This document shows positions 1 through 7,249 of a DNA stretch of 15,769 nucleotides, piece after piece. Every line of letters begins with the position of its first letter. Within the stretch, counting starts at the first letter, position 1. The stretch is from Acetobacteraceae bacterium (GTDB taxonomy: Bacteria; Pseudomonadota; Alphaproteobacteria; Acetobacterales; Acetobacteraceae). The notes beneath the pieces are model-generated. The model saw only the letters and a list, made by a program, of their open reading frames with translations, was not told the DNA's origin and did no database searches. Location: assembly GCA_947475475.1 (NCBI GenBank), contig CANJOG010000009.1, positions 1-15,769 of the forward strand. Direction: 5' to 3'. The position numbers and the translations under genes were made by a program.

Positions 1-322
1 ATTCCTCCGAACCGTGAAATTGTAGCGCCGCGGTGCCGAGGCCCTGCATCGCATAGACCGAGTCGGCCGGGATGTGTTCGAAGCCGAGGAATTCACGCAC
101 GATGCACAGCGCACGGACATCGAACTTGCCGCCTTCCGGCAACACCACATAGTCAAGCAGCCCGGCTTTGCCAAACTCGCGCGCGAGGAAGCGCGCTTCC
201 TGCTCAAGTGTTGTCAGACCGTGGCCGCTATGCAGGGTCGGCGTCCATTCGATGAGTTGCTCACCGAGACGCTGATGGTTTTTATCGAAGAACGGCCAAT
301 CGTAAAGTTTCCAAGCTGTCAC
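1..322 (-). CDS. Acyl-CoA dehydrogenase, N-terminal part (cut by left window edge)
   Basis: Only the first 107 residues are in the window; the gene continues beyond base 1. They match the all-alpha N-terminal domain of acyl-CoA dehydrogenases: the segment ARFLAREFGKAGLLDYVVLP, then RALCIVREFLG, then SVYAMQGLGTAALQFHGSEE, a stretch typical just before the FAD-contacting middle domain. The family catalyses flavin-dependent alpha,beta-dehydrogenation of acyl-CoA esters, the first oxidative step of beta-oxidation. The catalytic glutamate and FAD motifs lie outside the window. The start is GTG at 322, chosen because AAAGGGAG precedes it at a good distance and the protein begins MTAWKLYDWPFF. It is the last visible gene of the minus-strand operon, 114 bp after the thiolase, with a large hairpin in the gap. 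The subfamily and substrate cannot be set from this fragment. Confidence 0.85.
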   Translation of the reverse strand, partial: MTAWKLYDWPFFDKNHQRLGEQLIEWTPTLHSGHGLTTLEQEARFLAREFGKAGLLDYVVLPEGGKFDVRALCIVREFLGFEHIPADSVYAMQGLGTAALQFHGSEE

Positions 323-368
323 GTTCGAATCTCCCTTTAGATGCGCCAGGGCGCCGTCATAGAATCAA

Positions 369-427
369 AGTTCTCCCTGCGCGGCATCGTCGCCAGAACC
401 GGCACACGATGCCGCGCAGGGAGAACT
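369..427 (-). repeat. Perfect 22-bp inverted repeat between thiolase and acyl-CoA dehydrogenase genes
   Basis: The arms at 369-390 and 406-427 are exact reverse complements over 22 bases, separated by a 15-base spacer. Within the spacer GCC and GGC can pair further. In the minus-strand transcript the hairpin begins 9 bases after the thiolase stop codon. The bases that follow it (TTGATTCT) do not form a uridine tract, so it is not a textbook intrinsic terminator. It could be a processing or stabilising hairpin that lowers expression of the distal gene relative to the thiolase, a weak terminator, or a copy of a dispersed genomic palindrome. Confidence 0.85.
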
Positions 428-436
428 GTCGGAAAC

Positions 437-1615
437 TTAGTTCAGCCGCTCGAGCAGCGTCGCCGTGCCAAGGCCGCCAGCGCAGCAGATCGATTGCATC
501 GCAAAAGTGCCACCGCGCCGCTCAAGTTCATTGAGCATCGTGGTCATGATGCGCGCGCCGCTGGCTCCAAGCGGATGGCCAAGCGCCACCGCGCCACCAT
601 TGACGTTCAGTTTCTCATGCGAAACGCCGAGTTCCTTCATCCATACCATCGGCACGGGAGCGAAGGCCTCGTTCACCTCGAAGATATCGACATCCGCGGT
701 GGTCAGGCCGGTCTTGGCGAGAATCTTGCGGGTCGCACCAATCGGGCCAGTCAGCATCAGCGTGGGGTCAGAGCCCACCACCGTCGCCATGCGGATCCGC
801 GCGCGCGGCTTGAGGCCAAGCTCCTTGGCCTTATCGGCGGACATCAGCAACAGGGCCGCAGCACCATCGGAAATCTGCGACGAATTGCCGGCGGTCACAC
901 GACCACCTTCAGGACGGAACACGGTCTTCAAACCAGACAGCCGCTCCAACGTCGTGTCACGACGGGGCGTTTCGTCCTTCGTCAGCACAACACCGCTCGG
1001 CGCGGCATCGCTCTTCTCGCGCCAGGCATCGAGATCAACCGACGTGATCTGGCTGTCAAAACGCCCCTCGTCGATTGCCTGAATGGCGCGACGATGGCTC
1101 TCTAGCGAAAACGCGTCCAGTTCGGCGCGGGTCAGTTTCCAGAGATCGGTGATACGCTCGGCGGCTTCGCCCTGCGAGACCATTTCGAAGCGCTCACGCA
1201 GGCGCCAGCCGAAAGTCTCGCCATGCACGTCACGATTACCACCCATTGGCACGCGCGACATGTTCTCGACACCACCGGCAGCGATCACATCGAAAGTGCC
1301 CATGGCGATCTGCGCCGCGGCTAACTGCACGGCCGCTTCGCCCGAGCCGCATTTGCGGTCGATCGAGACGCCGGGGATCGTTTCCGGCCAGCCAGCGCTG
1401 AGCACCGACGTGCGGGCGACATTACCGCACTGTTCGCCCACCTGGGTGACGCAGCCGAACACCACGTCGTTGATCTCGTTGACCGAAATACCCGTGCGGG
1501 CAACAAGCGCGTTCAGAACAATGGCGCCGAGATGATCGGCGCGCACATCCTTCAGCGAACCACGGAAACGGCCGGTCGGAGTGCGGACCGCATCGACAAT
1601 GACAACATCACGCAT
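437..1615 (-). CDS. Acetyl-CoA acetyltransferase / 3-ketoacyl-CoA thiolase
   Basis: A full-length thiolase of 392 residues. Expected role: thiolytic cleavage of a 3-ketoacyl-CoA to acetyl-CoA (or propionyl-CoA) and a shortened acyl-CoA, closing the beta-oxidation cycle. The catalytic residues are visible: nucleophilic Cys89 in DRKCGSGEAAV, the NEAFA motif at 315-319, His347 in GHPLGASGARI, and Cys378 in the C-terminal CCAGGLGTA motif. The N-terminal VDAVRTPTGRFRGSLK is typical of the family. With all the catalytic residues present this should be an active condensing/cleaving thiolase, unlike the thiolase-like gene at 13103. The start overlaps the stop of the upstream dehydrogenase gene (TGATG), implying translational coupling. 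A degradative role is favoured over biosynthetic condensation because of the neighbours, but sequence alone cannot separate them. Confidence 0.93.
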   Translation of the reverse strand: MRDVVIVDAVRTPTGRFRGSLKDVRADHLGAIVLNALVARTGISVNEINDVVFGCVTQVGEQCGNVARTSVLSAGWPETIPGVSIDRKCGSGEAAVQLAAAQIAMGTFDVIAAGGVENMSRVPMGGNRDVHGETFGWRLRERFEMVSQGEAAERITDLWKLTRAELDAFSLESHRRAIQAIDEGRFDSQITSVDLDAWREKSDAAPSGVVLTKDETPRRDTTLERLSGLKTVFRPEGGRVTAGNSSQISDGAAALLLMSADKAKELGLKPRARIRMATVVGSDPTLMLTGPIGATRKILAKTGLTTADVDIFEVNEAFAPVPMVWMKELGVSHEKLNVNGGAVALGHPLGASGARIMTTMLNELERRGGTFAMQSICCAGGLGTATLLERLN

Positions 1616-2520
1616 CAGATGGATACCTTCAGGCCGGAACCGGGGATCTTTTCCCCCTTTTCATCATAGGCATAGACACCCTTACCGGTCTTGCGGCCAT
1701 AGCGACCGGCCTTGACCATCTTCAGGATCAGCGGGCACGGGCGAAACTTTTCACCCAGCGTCTGGTGCAGATGCTGGATCACCGCAAGGCGTGTATCCCA
1801 CCCGGTAAGATCGCCAAGTTCCAGTGGGCCCATGGGATGATTGAAAGCGAGCCGCATCGCCGTATCGATATCCTCGGCGGTCGAGACGCCCTCGCTCAAC
1901 ATGTACATCGCCTCGTTGCCCATCATCGCTGACATGCGGCTGGTCGCGAAACCCGGCCATTCATTCACGACAATGACCGTCTTGTTCAGCGATTTCGCCC
2001 AGGCATAGGTGCGATCGACAACTTCCTTCGACGTCTCCAGCCCCTTGATGATCTCAACGAGCTTCATCTTATGGACCGGATTGAAGTAATGCATGCCGAT
2101 GACGCGCTCAGGCCGCTTGGTCGCCTTCGCAATTTCCGTGATCGACAGAGCGGATGTGTTGGTGGCGATCACTGCTTCGGGGCCCATCAGGCGATCCGCT
2201 TCAGCGACGATCTCAAGCTTGATCGGCATCCTTTCCGACGCCGACTCCACCAGCAATGTCGTGCCGGGAAGAGAGTCAGTCAGCGACTCAGACGTGATGA
2301 GACGTGCCAGCGTCGCCTGTGCCGCCTCTTCGGTGGACTTACCAAGCTTTACTGCACCAGCAACGATGCCTTCAACGCTCTTGCGCATCTTCGCAAGCTG
2401 CTCGGTGCTCACATCCACGCAGGTCGTCGGATAGCCAGAACTGGCGAACGCATGGGCAATGCCAGTGCCCATCAGCCCGGCGCCGACAACAACGACTTTG
2501 GTATTGGCGGGATCCACCAT
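1615..2520 (-). CDS. 3-hydroxyacyl-CoA dehydrogenase
   Basis: A single-function 3-hydroxyacyl-CoA dehydrogenase of 301 residues, near the usual length of about 280-310. It oxidises L-3-hydroxyacyl-CoA to 3-ketoacyl-CoA with NAD+. The N-terminal Rossmann fold has VVVVGAGLMGTGIAHAF (glycines at 13-18) and ends in ATNTSAL. The catalytic dyad is His144 in GMHYFNPVH and Glu156 in KLVEII. The C-terminal helical domain contains GFATSRM, FNHPMGPLELGDLTGWD and the closing GRYGRKTGKGVYAY. A longer reading from ATG at 2541 exists, but ATG at 2520 has a strong GAGGAGAG site just ahead and puts the Rossmann strand near the N terminus as usual. The gene lies between enoyl-CoA hydratase and thiolase, overlapping the latter by one base. 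Confidence 0.93.
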   Translation of the reverse strand: MVDPANTKVVVVGAGLMGTGIAHAFASSGYPTTCVDVSTEQLAKMRKSVEGIVAGAVKLGKSTEEAAQATLARLITSESLTDSLPGTTLLVESASERMPIKLEIVAEADRLMGPEAVIATNTSALSITEIAKATKRPERVIGMHYFNPVHKMKLVEIIKGLETSKEVVDRTYAWAKSLNKTVIVVNEWPGFATSRMSAMMGNEAMYMLSEGVSTAEDIDTAMRLAFNHPMGPLELGDLTGWDTRLAVIQHLHQTLGEKFRPCPLILKMVKAGRYGRKTGKGVYAYDEKGEKIPGSGLKVSI

Positions 2521-2523
2521 GAT

Positions 2524-2531
2524 CTCTCCTC
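2524..2531 (-). promoter_or_regulatory. Ribosome binding site deciding the 3-hydroxyacyl-CoA dehydrogenase start
   Basis: GAGGAGAG followed by ATC and then ATG at 2520. This site fixes the start seven codons inside the longest possible reading frame, whose own upstream sequence has no comparable site. Confidence 0.7.
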
Positions 2532-2586
2532 GATGCGGCATCAGGCCGCCAGATTGTGACTCAGCCGTTTGCGACAGATGAGGGGC

Positions 2587-3378
2587 TTACTTGCCCTTGA
2601 ACACCGGCTTGCGCTTTTCCTTGAACGCCGTCGTGGCTTCGATCTTGTCTTCCGTGACCTGCAACAACGCAAACAGCGTCTTCTCCAGAGTCAGCCCCGT
2701 GGCCAGATCAAGTTCGAAGCCAGAGCGCACCGCCTCCTTCACCGCATTGGTCGCCAGAGGCGGACGCGCGGCAATGCGCTCGGCAAGCTTCACAGTCTCT
2801 TCAGCGAGTTGCTCCTGCGTATCGACCAGGCGCGTGATCAGGCCGATTCGCAGCGCTTCCTCAGGCTTAATCCGGTCGCCGGTCAGCATCAGGTCGAGCG
2901 CGCGGCCAAGGCCGATGACGCGCGGCAGACGCTGCGTGCCGCCACCGCCCGGGATCAGGCCCAGCGCGGTTTCCGGCAGGCCGAAGGAGGCATCCGCGGA
3001 GGCGATTCGGATGTCGCAGGCAAGCGCCAGTTCCAGACCGCCACCCAGACAGAAACCATGGATGGAGGCGATCACAGGCTTGTTCAATTTATCGAGATTA
3101 TCAATCCAGGCGTGATTAATCATGCGACGACGTTCGGCAATCACCGAATCCGGCGCGCGCATTTCCTTCACATCTGCACCCGCGCAGAAAGCACGCCCCG
3201 GCGCGCCACGAACCACCATCACCGCGACGGAGGGATCAGCATCCAGTTCGCGCAGCGCGGCCGGAAGGCCGCTGCGGATCGCATTATTCACCGCATTGAG
3301 CTGATCAGGACGGTTCAGCGTGACGAACCCAACGCCATTGGCGCGTTCGACAAGAAAAGACGGAGCTTCTTCAGACAT
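2587..3378 (-). CDS. Enoyl-CoA hydratase (crotonase family)
   Basis: A crotonase-fold protein of 263 residues, the normal length for a single-domain enoyl-CoA hydratase. It adds water to trans-2-enoyl-CoA to give 3-hydroxyacyl-CoA. The oxyanion-hole region GRAFCAGADVKEM is followed by IHGFCLGGGLELALACDIRI and FGLPETALGLIPGGGGTQRL. Both acidic residues of the classical hydratase active site are present, Glu116 in GGLELA and Glu136 in LPETALG, so true hydratase activity is more likely than an isomerase or hydrolase role. The frame extends upstream to a TTG at 3393, and two ATG codons lie at 3381 and 3378. AAGGAA at 3385-3390 is best spaced for 3378 (protein MSEEAPSF), though 3381 is possible. 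It sits 66 bp upstream of the 3-hydroxyacyl-CoA dehydrogenase gene in the same operon. Confidence 0.92.
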   Translation of the reverse strand: MSEEAPSFLVERANGVGFVTLNRPDQLNAVNNAIRSGLPAALRELDADPSVAVMVVRGAPGRAFCAGADVKEMRAPDSVIAERRRMINHAWIDNLDKLNKPVIASIHGFCLGGGLELALACDIRIASADASFGLPETALGLIPGGGGTQRLPRVIGLGRALDLMLTGDRIKPEEALRIGLITRLVDTQEQLAEETVKLAERIAARPPLATNAVKEAVRSGFELDLATGLTLEKTLFALLQVTEDKIEATTAFKEKRKPVFKGK

Positions 3379-3384
3379 CATATG

Positions 3385-3390
3385 TTCCTT
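3385..3390 (-). promoter_or_regulatory. Ribosome binding site of the enoyl-CoA hydratase gene
   Basis: AAGGAA lies directly before two adjacent in-frame ATG codons (3381 and 3378). It rules out the upstream TTG at 3393, which lies on its far side. Spacing favours 3378 but does not exclude 3381. Confidence 0.6.
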
Positions 3391-3423
3391 CAAGAAAAGC
3401 GGAAGCGAGTAGAGCCACCAGCC

Positions 3424-5085
3424 TTACTTCTTCTTTTCGCTTTCAAGCTTCACGCCGGACTTCATGCGGTCCCAGGTATTCGGGGTGACGCCAGCCTCGC
3501 GCAGCTCCTTCTTCTTCACCTTCTCCGACGGAGTCTGCGGCAGGAAGGGCAGGATTTCGAAATAGCGCGGCACCATAAAGCCCGGCATGCGCTTGTCACA
3601 CCAAGCAACGAGCTGCTCGAAATCGACAGTCTCGCCATCCTTCAGCACGATGCAGGCCTTCACCTCGTCCTCGCCCGCGTCTTCATCAGCCTTCACGGCG
3701 ATGACGGCACATTCGGCGATCGAGCCGAACGAACGCACCACGGCCTCGACCTCGAAGGAGGAAATATTCTCACCGCGACGGCGCAGCGCATCCTTCACGC
3801 GATCGACGAAATAGTACCAGCCTTCCTCATCCACCTTCAGCGCATCGCCCGTGTGGAACCAGAGATTGCGCCAGGCTTCGACAGTCTTTTCCGGCATGCC
3901 GTAATATTCGGTGGACATGACGTAGGGCGCTTTATTGCGCACCACGAGTTCGCCGGGTGAACCCATCGGCACTTCCTCATCGGTTTCCGGATCGACGATC
4001 TTCGCTTCGAACCATTGGCTCACCAGACGGCCAACCGCGCCCGGCGGCCGGGGCACGCCGCGCGGCGTCATGAAGATCGACGAGATTTCGGTCTGGCCAA
4101 AAGCATCGACGAATTCGATATGCTCGCCGAACCGCTCCTTGAACTTGCCGACCAGATCGCGCGAGATCGGCGCGGCGTAGATGCGCGTGACCTTGTGGTC
4201 CTTGTCGTCCGGTTGCGGCGGCGTCGCCATGATGAAGGAGGAGACAGCGCCGATCAGGTTCAGCACCGTCGCACCCGAACGGCGCGCGCGGCCGATGAAG
4301 TCGCTGGCCGAGAAGCGCGGATAAAGCACGACCTTTCCGCCGGCGATCAGCGTCGTATAGACGGTGAGGAACTGCGCATTGCCATGGAACAGCGGGAAGC
4401 CCGTCGTATAGACGTCATCCGGCCCCATCCAGGTGAGCTGCGTGTTCTCTTCGGCAAAGAAGTAGAACTGTGAATGCGACATCAGCACGGCCTTGGACGG
4501 GCCGGTGGTCCCGGAGGTGAACAGGATCGATGCCGGCTCGCGCGGCAGAATGTCCACATTCGGATCGCTGTCATCATCCGAGATGATGTCGTTGTAGTAG
4601 CTCGTCTTTAGCCGCTTGAAGGTCGGCACGTTCGCCTCGGCGCCGCCCTCGACGATCACGCAATGCTCAAGCGAGGGAATCGCATCCTCGGATTCGGCAA
4701 TGCGATGGGCCATCTCGCGCGTCGCGAAAATCACCTTCGCCTTCACCAAGTTGGACGGATGCTCCAGAAAGGCACCCTTGTAGAGATCACTGACCGCAAC
4801 CTCGACCGCGCCGATCTTCTGCGCACCGAACCAGATAAAGATATATTCAAGGCAATTCGGCAGCATGATGCTGACACGATCGCCCTTTTGCACGCCGATC
4901 TTGCGCAGACCATGGCCCATGCGGTTGGCCATCTTGTTGGTCTCGGCATAAGACCACGGCTTTCCTTCATCGGTGAAGCAGACAAAGGTCTTATCCGGCG
5001 TATTGCGCGCATGGTGCTCCAGCACCAGCGGGAGAACCCACTTGTCGCGCGGAAAATGCGGCTCGAAATTGGGGTAGGTCTTCAT
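3424..5085 (-). CDS. Acyl-CoA synthetase (AMP-dependent ligase)
   Basis: An ANL-superfamily adenylating enzyme of 553 residues that activates a carboxylic acid with ATP and CoA to the acyl-CoA, the entry step for the downstream beta-oxidation genes. Core motifs appear in order: the P-loop-like TSGTTGPSK at 190-198, the adenine-binding FGQTE at 329-333, TGD at 412-414, the hinge region DRVKDALRRRGENIS at 428-442, and the C-terminal catalytic lysine Lys522 in TPSEKVKK. There is no signal peptide or membrane segment, so it is cytosolic. The start is ATG at 5085, with only a weak GGTGA ahead of it. As the first gene of the minus-strand operon, facing the IclR gene, it probably carries the operon promoter upstream. 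The general fold resembles the CaiC/FadD-like group, but the substrate is not readable: a side-chain acid of a steroid or terpenoid, or a simple fatty acid, would all fit. Confidence 0.92.
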   Translation of the reverse strand: MKTYPNFEPHFPRDKWVLPLVLEHHARNTPDKTFVCFTDEGKPWSYAETNKMANRMGHGLRKIGVQKGDRVSIMLPNCLEYIFIWFGAQKIGAVEVAVSDLYKGAFLEHPSNLVKAKVIFATREMAHRIAESEDAIPSLEHCVIVEGGAEANVPTFKRLKTSYYNDIISDDDSDPNVDILPREPASILFTSGTTGPSKAVLMSHSQFYFFAEENTQLTWMGPDDVYTTGFPLFHGNAQFLTVYTTLIAGGKVVLYPRFSASDFIGRARRSGATVLNLIGAVSSFIMATPPQPDDKDHKVTRIYAAPISRDLVGKFKERFGEHIEFVDAFGQTEISSIFMTPRGVPRPPGAVGRLVSQWFEAKIVDPETDEEVPMGSPGELVVRNKAPYVMSTEYYGMPEKTVEAWRNLWFHTGDALKVDEEGWYYFVDRVKDALRRRGENISSFEVEAVVRSFGSIAECAVIAVKADEDAGEDEVKACIVLKDGETVDFEQLVAWCDKRMPGFMVPRYFEILPFLPQTPSEKVKKKELREAGVTPNTWDRMKSGVKLESEKKK

Positions 5086-5320
5086 TCTGTCACCACGATC
5101 TCTTCAAGGTCAGGCACCGTTTCAGGCGCATGATCCGAATGGGAAAAAGCCGGGCCTTGAACTTCGCAGGCGGGTTCCGAGAACCAAGCCGTATCTCGGG
5201 CCGAACGACATCAAACCGGCTCTTCAGTGTTTGCAACTCCCAAGGCACGCCTCTCGTCGACCGCCATGGCAGTAGATGGGCGCCGGGAAACTAGCCAGTC
5301 CGGCAGGGCCCCACAAGGCC

Positions 5321-5348
5321 GCAATTCTGAGGTCCGAATTGCTTTTTT
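5321..5348 (+). promoter_or_regulatory. Inverted repeat with T-tract in the IclR leader (operator or attenuator)
   Basis: GCAATTC at 5321-5327 and GAATTGC at 5336-5342 are perfect 7-base arms around an 8-base spacer, followed at once by six T. The right arm overlaps a possible -35 box, TTGCTT at 5339-5344. Two readings fit: an operator covering the regulator's own promoter, or an intrinsic terminator/attenuator stopping plus-strand transcripts before the regulator gene. The AT-rich stem is weak for a terminator, so I lean to operator. Confidence 0.45.
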
Positions 5349-5368
5349 AGGCTGTCTGGCACTACTGT
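5339..5368 (+). promoter_or_regulatory. Possible sigma-70 promoter of the IclR gene
   Basis: TTGCTT at 5339-5344 and TACTGT at 5363-5368 are separated by 18 bp and lie about 60 bp before the proposed start at 5429. The match to the consensus is modest; the overlap with the inverted repeat makes it more plausible as an autoregulated promoter. Confidence 0.3.
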
Positions 5369-5386
5369 TCACCCTTCCCGGCCCCT

Positions 5387-5397
5387 GCTAGGCTAGC
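5387..5397. repeat. 11-bp palindrome GCTAGGCTAGC upstream of the IclR gene
   Basis: Perfect GCTAG-G-CTAGC palindrome about 30 bp before the regulator start. It also contains TGCTAGGCT, which fits an extended -10 element (TGnTAnnnT). Either a small operator half-site pair or part of a promoter; function unproven. Confidence 0.3.
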
Positions 5398-5428
5398 ATG
5401 CGCGCACCACCGGGGCGCGTCCACGAAG

Positions 5429-6343
5429 ATGGTGAAAGTCGCCCGCACGATCATGCCGCCGAAAGACACCGCAGGGCGCGACAGTGCCGCCGCCGCAACC
5501 ATCCAGCGCCGAAAGCCCCGACCGGGAATGCCCGGCTTTGGAAGCACCACGCCGGCCTCCGGGGTGGAGCAGCCAATCGAGTCACGCGCACGGCCGGCCA
5601 CGCCTGTGAACGCTGTCGCCAGTGCCATGAAGATTCTCTCCGACCTCAGCAGGCGCGAAGCCCCCGTTGGCGTGACCCAACTGGCGCGCGAGTTGAAGCT
5701 CAACACCAGCACCTGCTTCAATATTTTACAGACGCTGGCACAGGGCGAGCTCGTGAGGATGGACCCGGCGACCAAGACCTATGCAATCGGCATGGGCATC
5801 GTCGATCTCGCGCGCGACATGCTGGCACGCGATTCGGAATTGCCGATCATTCGCCCGATGATGGAGCGTATCGCCCGCACCCATGGCATCACCGTAGTCC
5901 TGCTCAAACGCACCGGGCCGGATGATCTCACAGTCGTGGAACTGGCTATCGGCGACGGGCCGATGCGCATCACGCTGAGCATCGGCCAGAATGTTCCGCT
6001 CCTGCTCGGCGCGTCAGGATTGCTGATGGCCGCGTTCAGTGGATTTAGCGAGACGGAATTGCGCACCCGCTTCGACAGGCTCGCGCCATTCCGCGAGCTG
6101 CCCTTTGCCGAATTCCAGCGCAATGTCGAGCAGACGCGCGCGCGCGGCTGGGCCGTTGACGAGGGCCATTTCGTACGTGGCACCGTCAGCGTGTCGGTGC
6201 CGTTGTTCAGCGAGGATGGCAAGCCTGGCCTCGCCTGTTCAGGCACGATGTTCGTGGGCCAGTACAGCGAAGCCAAATCTCTCCAGATCGCAAAAGACCT
6301 GGGCGAGATCGCCCAGGTCATGCGTTCACGCCGCAGAAGGTAG
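5429..6343 (+). CDS. IclR-family transcriptional regulator
   Basis: A predicted 304-residue DNA-binding regulator. After a 55-60 residue N-terminal extension rich in Pro, Ala and Arg comes the winged helix-turn-helix (about residues 60-115: NAVASAMKILSDLSRR, VGVTQLARELKLNTSTCFNI, ELVRMDPATKTYAIG), which is typical of IclR. The ligand-binding domain follows (about 135-300), with LLLGASGLLMAAFSG, RARGWAVDEGHFVRGTVSVS and CSGTMFVGQYS. Usual IclR length is about 250-280, so the extension is either real and disordered or a start chosen too far upstream; in-frame ATGs at 5453, 5528 and 5627 are alternatives and none has a strong ribosome site. It diverges from the acyl-CoA synthetase operon and is its likely regulator. 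The effector is probably a pathway intermediate, which is inference. The last codons overlap a hairpin that can act as a terminator for the opposing gene. Confidence 0.9.
   Translation: MVKVARTIMPPKDTAGRDSAAAATIQRRKPRPGMPGFGSTTPASGVEQPIESRARPATPVNAVASAMKILSDLSRREAPVGVTQLARELKLNTSTCFNILQTLAQGELVRMDPATKTYAIGMGIVDLARDMLARDSELPIIRPMMERIARTHGITVVLLKRTGPDDLTVVELAIGDGPMRITLSIGQNVPLLLGASGLLMAAFSGFSETELRTRFDRLAPFRELPFAEFQRNVEQTRARGWAVDEGHFVRGTVSVSVPLFSEDGKPGLACSGTMFVGQYSEAKSLQIAKDLGEIAQVMRSRRRR
6292..6319 (-). terminator. Candidate minus-strand terminator inside the 3' end of the IclR gene
   Basis: GACCTGGGCGA at 6296-6306 and TCGCCCAGGTC at 6309-6319 are perfect 11-base arms with a 2-base centre. 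Read on the minus strand the stem is followed by TTTTG. It lies 28-50 bases beyond the stop codon of the convergent gene at 6347, where a terminator for that gene is expected, yet it also encodes IclR residues near its C terminus. The short U run makes it a modest terminator. Confidence 0.5.
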
Positions 6344-6346
6344 AGG

Positions 6347-7198
6347 TCAGTAAGGCTTGCGGTTGAGCAGCAGCCGGGCAGCCTCCTGCGCGCTCATCCC
6401 AACCTTCACACCGGCCGCCGCGGCAAGCGCATTTACCGCGCTGATGGTGCCGACTTTCCAGGTGGACAATCCGTCGCCCATCGCCGCCTGGCGCGCATCG
6501 ACGGCTGCCGACGGCACGCCAATCTCTTCGACCATCTTCAGCCCGGCAACGCCGGAATCCTCAAATCCCTTGCCGCCATCAGAGCCGATATAGCCATAGG
6601 GGCGGCAGCGCACGACATATTCAACGCAGCTCCGCCCTGAATGGCCGGCAGTCAGCAGCACGTTGGTGCCGATATCCTCGGGCAGGCCGAAGGCGATCGA
6701 ATCCGTGCAAATGATCGCGCGCCCATCAGGACCTTTTTCCATGACAGTGCGATTGGTCACTTCACTCGCGGTCGGCGCGGCCGGATCATTATCCAGCATC
6801 AGATGCGCCGCCTCGCGCGCCGTCATGCCCGGCTTCACACCACAATCCTGCGCCGGACGATTGACCACGCTGACGACGGATTGCTCGTAGAGCTTCACGC
6901 CATTGCCGAGCACCACCGTCGCAATATCGCAGACCGCGGCGGGAACATTTAGAGCTTCCAGATACCACAAGCCGGCGATCGAAGCGCCAGCCGGGCCAAT
7001 GCCGCAATCGACGCTGATCGAGCCCCGGGGCAGATGCGTGCCCACGAAGCGCGCCGGCAGCACGCCGCAATAGGAGGCATTCAGCACCACATCGCGCCCG
7101 CGATTTCGGGCATCAACATCGTAGGCAGAATCCATCGCCTTGATCGCGCCACGCGCATTGGCAAACAATTCAGTCTGCTTATCGGTATCTCCAGCCAC
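6347..7198 (-). CDS. Protein of unknown function with an internal domain duplication
   Basis: I do not recognise this 283-residue protein. It is built from two related halves, about residues 34-136 and 159-279. The clearest match is GVKPGMTAREAAHLML (120-135) against GVKVGMSAQEAARLLL (263-278), 11 of 16 identical. Before that SIAGLWYLEALNVPAAV aligns with GVAGLKMVEEIGVPSAAV, and VVSVVN with TISAVN. Between the halves lies a linker with Pro/Ala. There is no signal peptide, membrane segment or known catalytic signature. The glycine-rich pieces (CGIGPAGASIAG, SDGGKGFEDSGVAG) suggest loops binding a ligand or phosphate, but that is speculation. The start is GTG at 7198 with GGGGGA close ahead. 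The gene follows the diiron-protein gene on the same strand, with an apparent terminator between, and converges with IclR, their stop codons 3 bp apart. Clean codon structure and the conserved duplication argue that it is a real gene. Confidence 0.85.
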   Translation of the reverse strand: MAGDTDKQTELFANARGAIKAMDSAYDVDARNRGRDVVLNASYCGVLPARFVGTHLPRGSISVDCGIGPAGASIAGLWYLEALNVPAAVCDIATVVLGNGVKLYEQSVVSVVNRPAQDCGVKPGMTAREAAHLMLDNDPAAPTASEVTNRTVMEKGPDGRAIICTDSIAFGLPEDIGTNVLLTAGHSGRSCVEYVVRCRPYGYIGSDGGKGFEDSGVAGLKMVEEIGVPSAAVDARQAAMGDGLSTWKVGTISAVNALAAAAGVKVGMSAQEAARLLLNRKPY

Positions 7199-7249
7199 GT
7201 TTCCCCCGATCGCCTTGAATGGCGCTTCGATTCCAGCACAGTCTCACAG

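Larger units (their letters stand above)
5086..5428. promoter_or_regulatory. Divergent control region between acyl-CoA synthetase operon and IclR regulator
   Basis: 343 bp without a convincing gene, separating two divergent genes, so promoters for both must lie here. The visible structures cluster near the regulator: an inverted repeat with a T-tract at 5321-5348, a possible TTGCTT/TACTGT promoter pair at 5339-5368 with 18-bp spacing, and a perfect 11-bp palindrome GCTAGGCTAGC at 5387-5397. I saw no clear -35/-10 pair for the synthetase operon in the half nearer to it. IclR regulators commonly bind such intergenic palindromes and control both themselves and the divergent operon. Confidence 0.6.

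Noticed and set aside
2569..3960. Long open frame (463 codons) antisense to the enoyl-CoA hydratase and acyl-CoA synthetase genes
   Set aside because: It crosses the junction of two clear genes, has Arg/His-rich composition and no motifs or ribosome site.
5321..5348. Calling this element a plain transcription terminator
   Set aside because: The 7-bp AT-rich stem is weak, no plus-strand gene precedes it, and it overlaps a possible promoter, so an operator is at least as likely.
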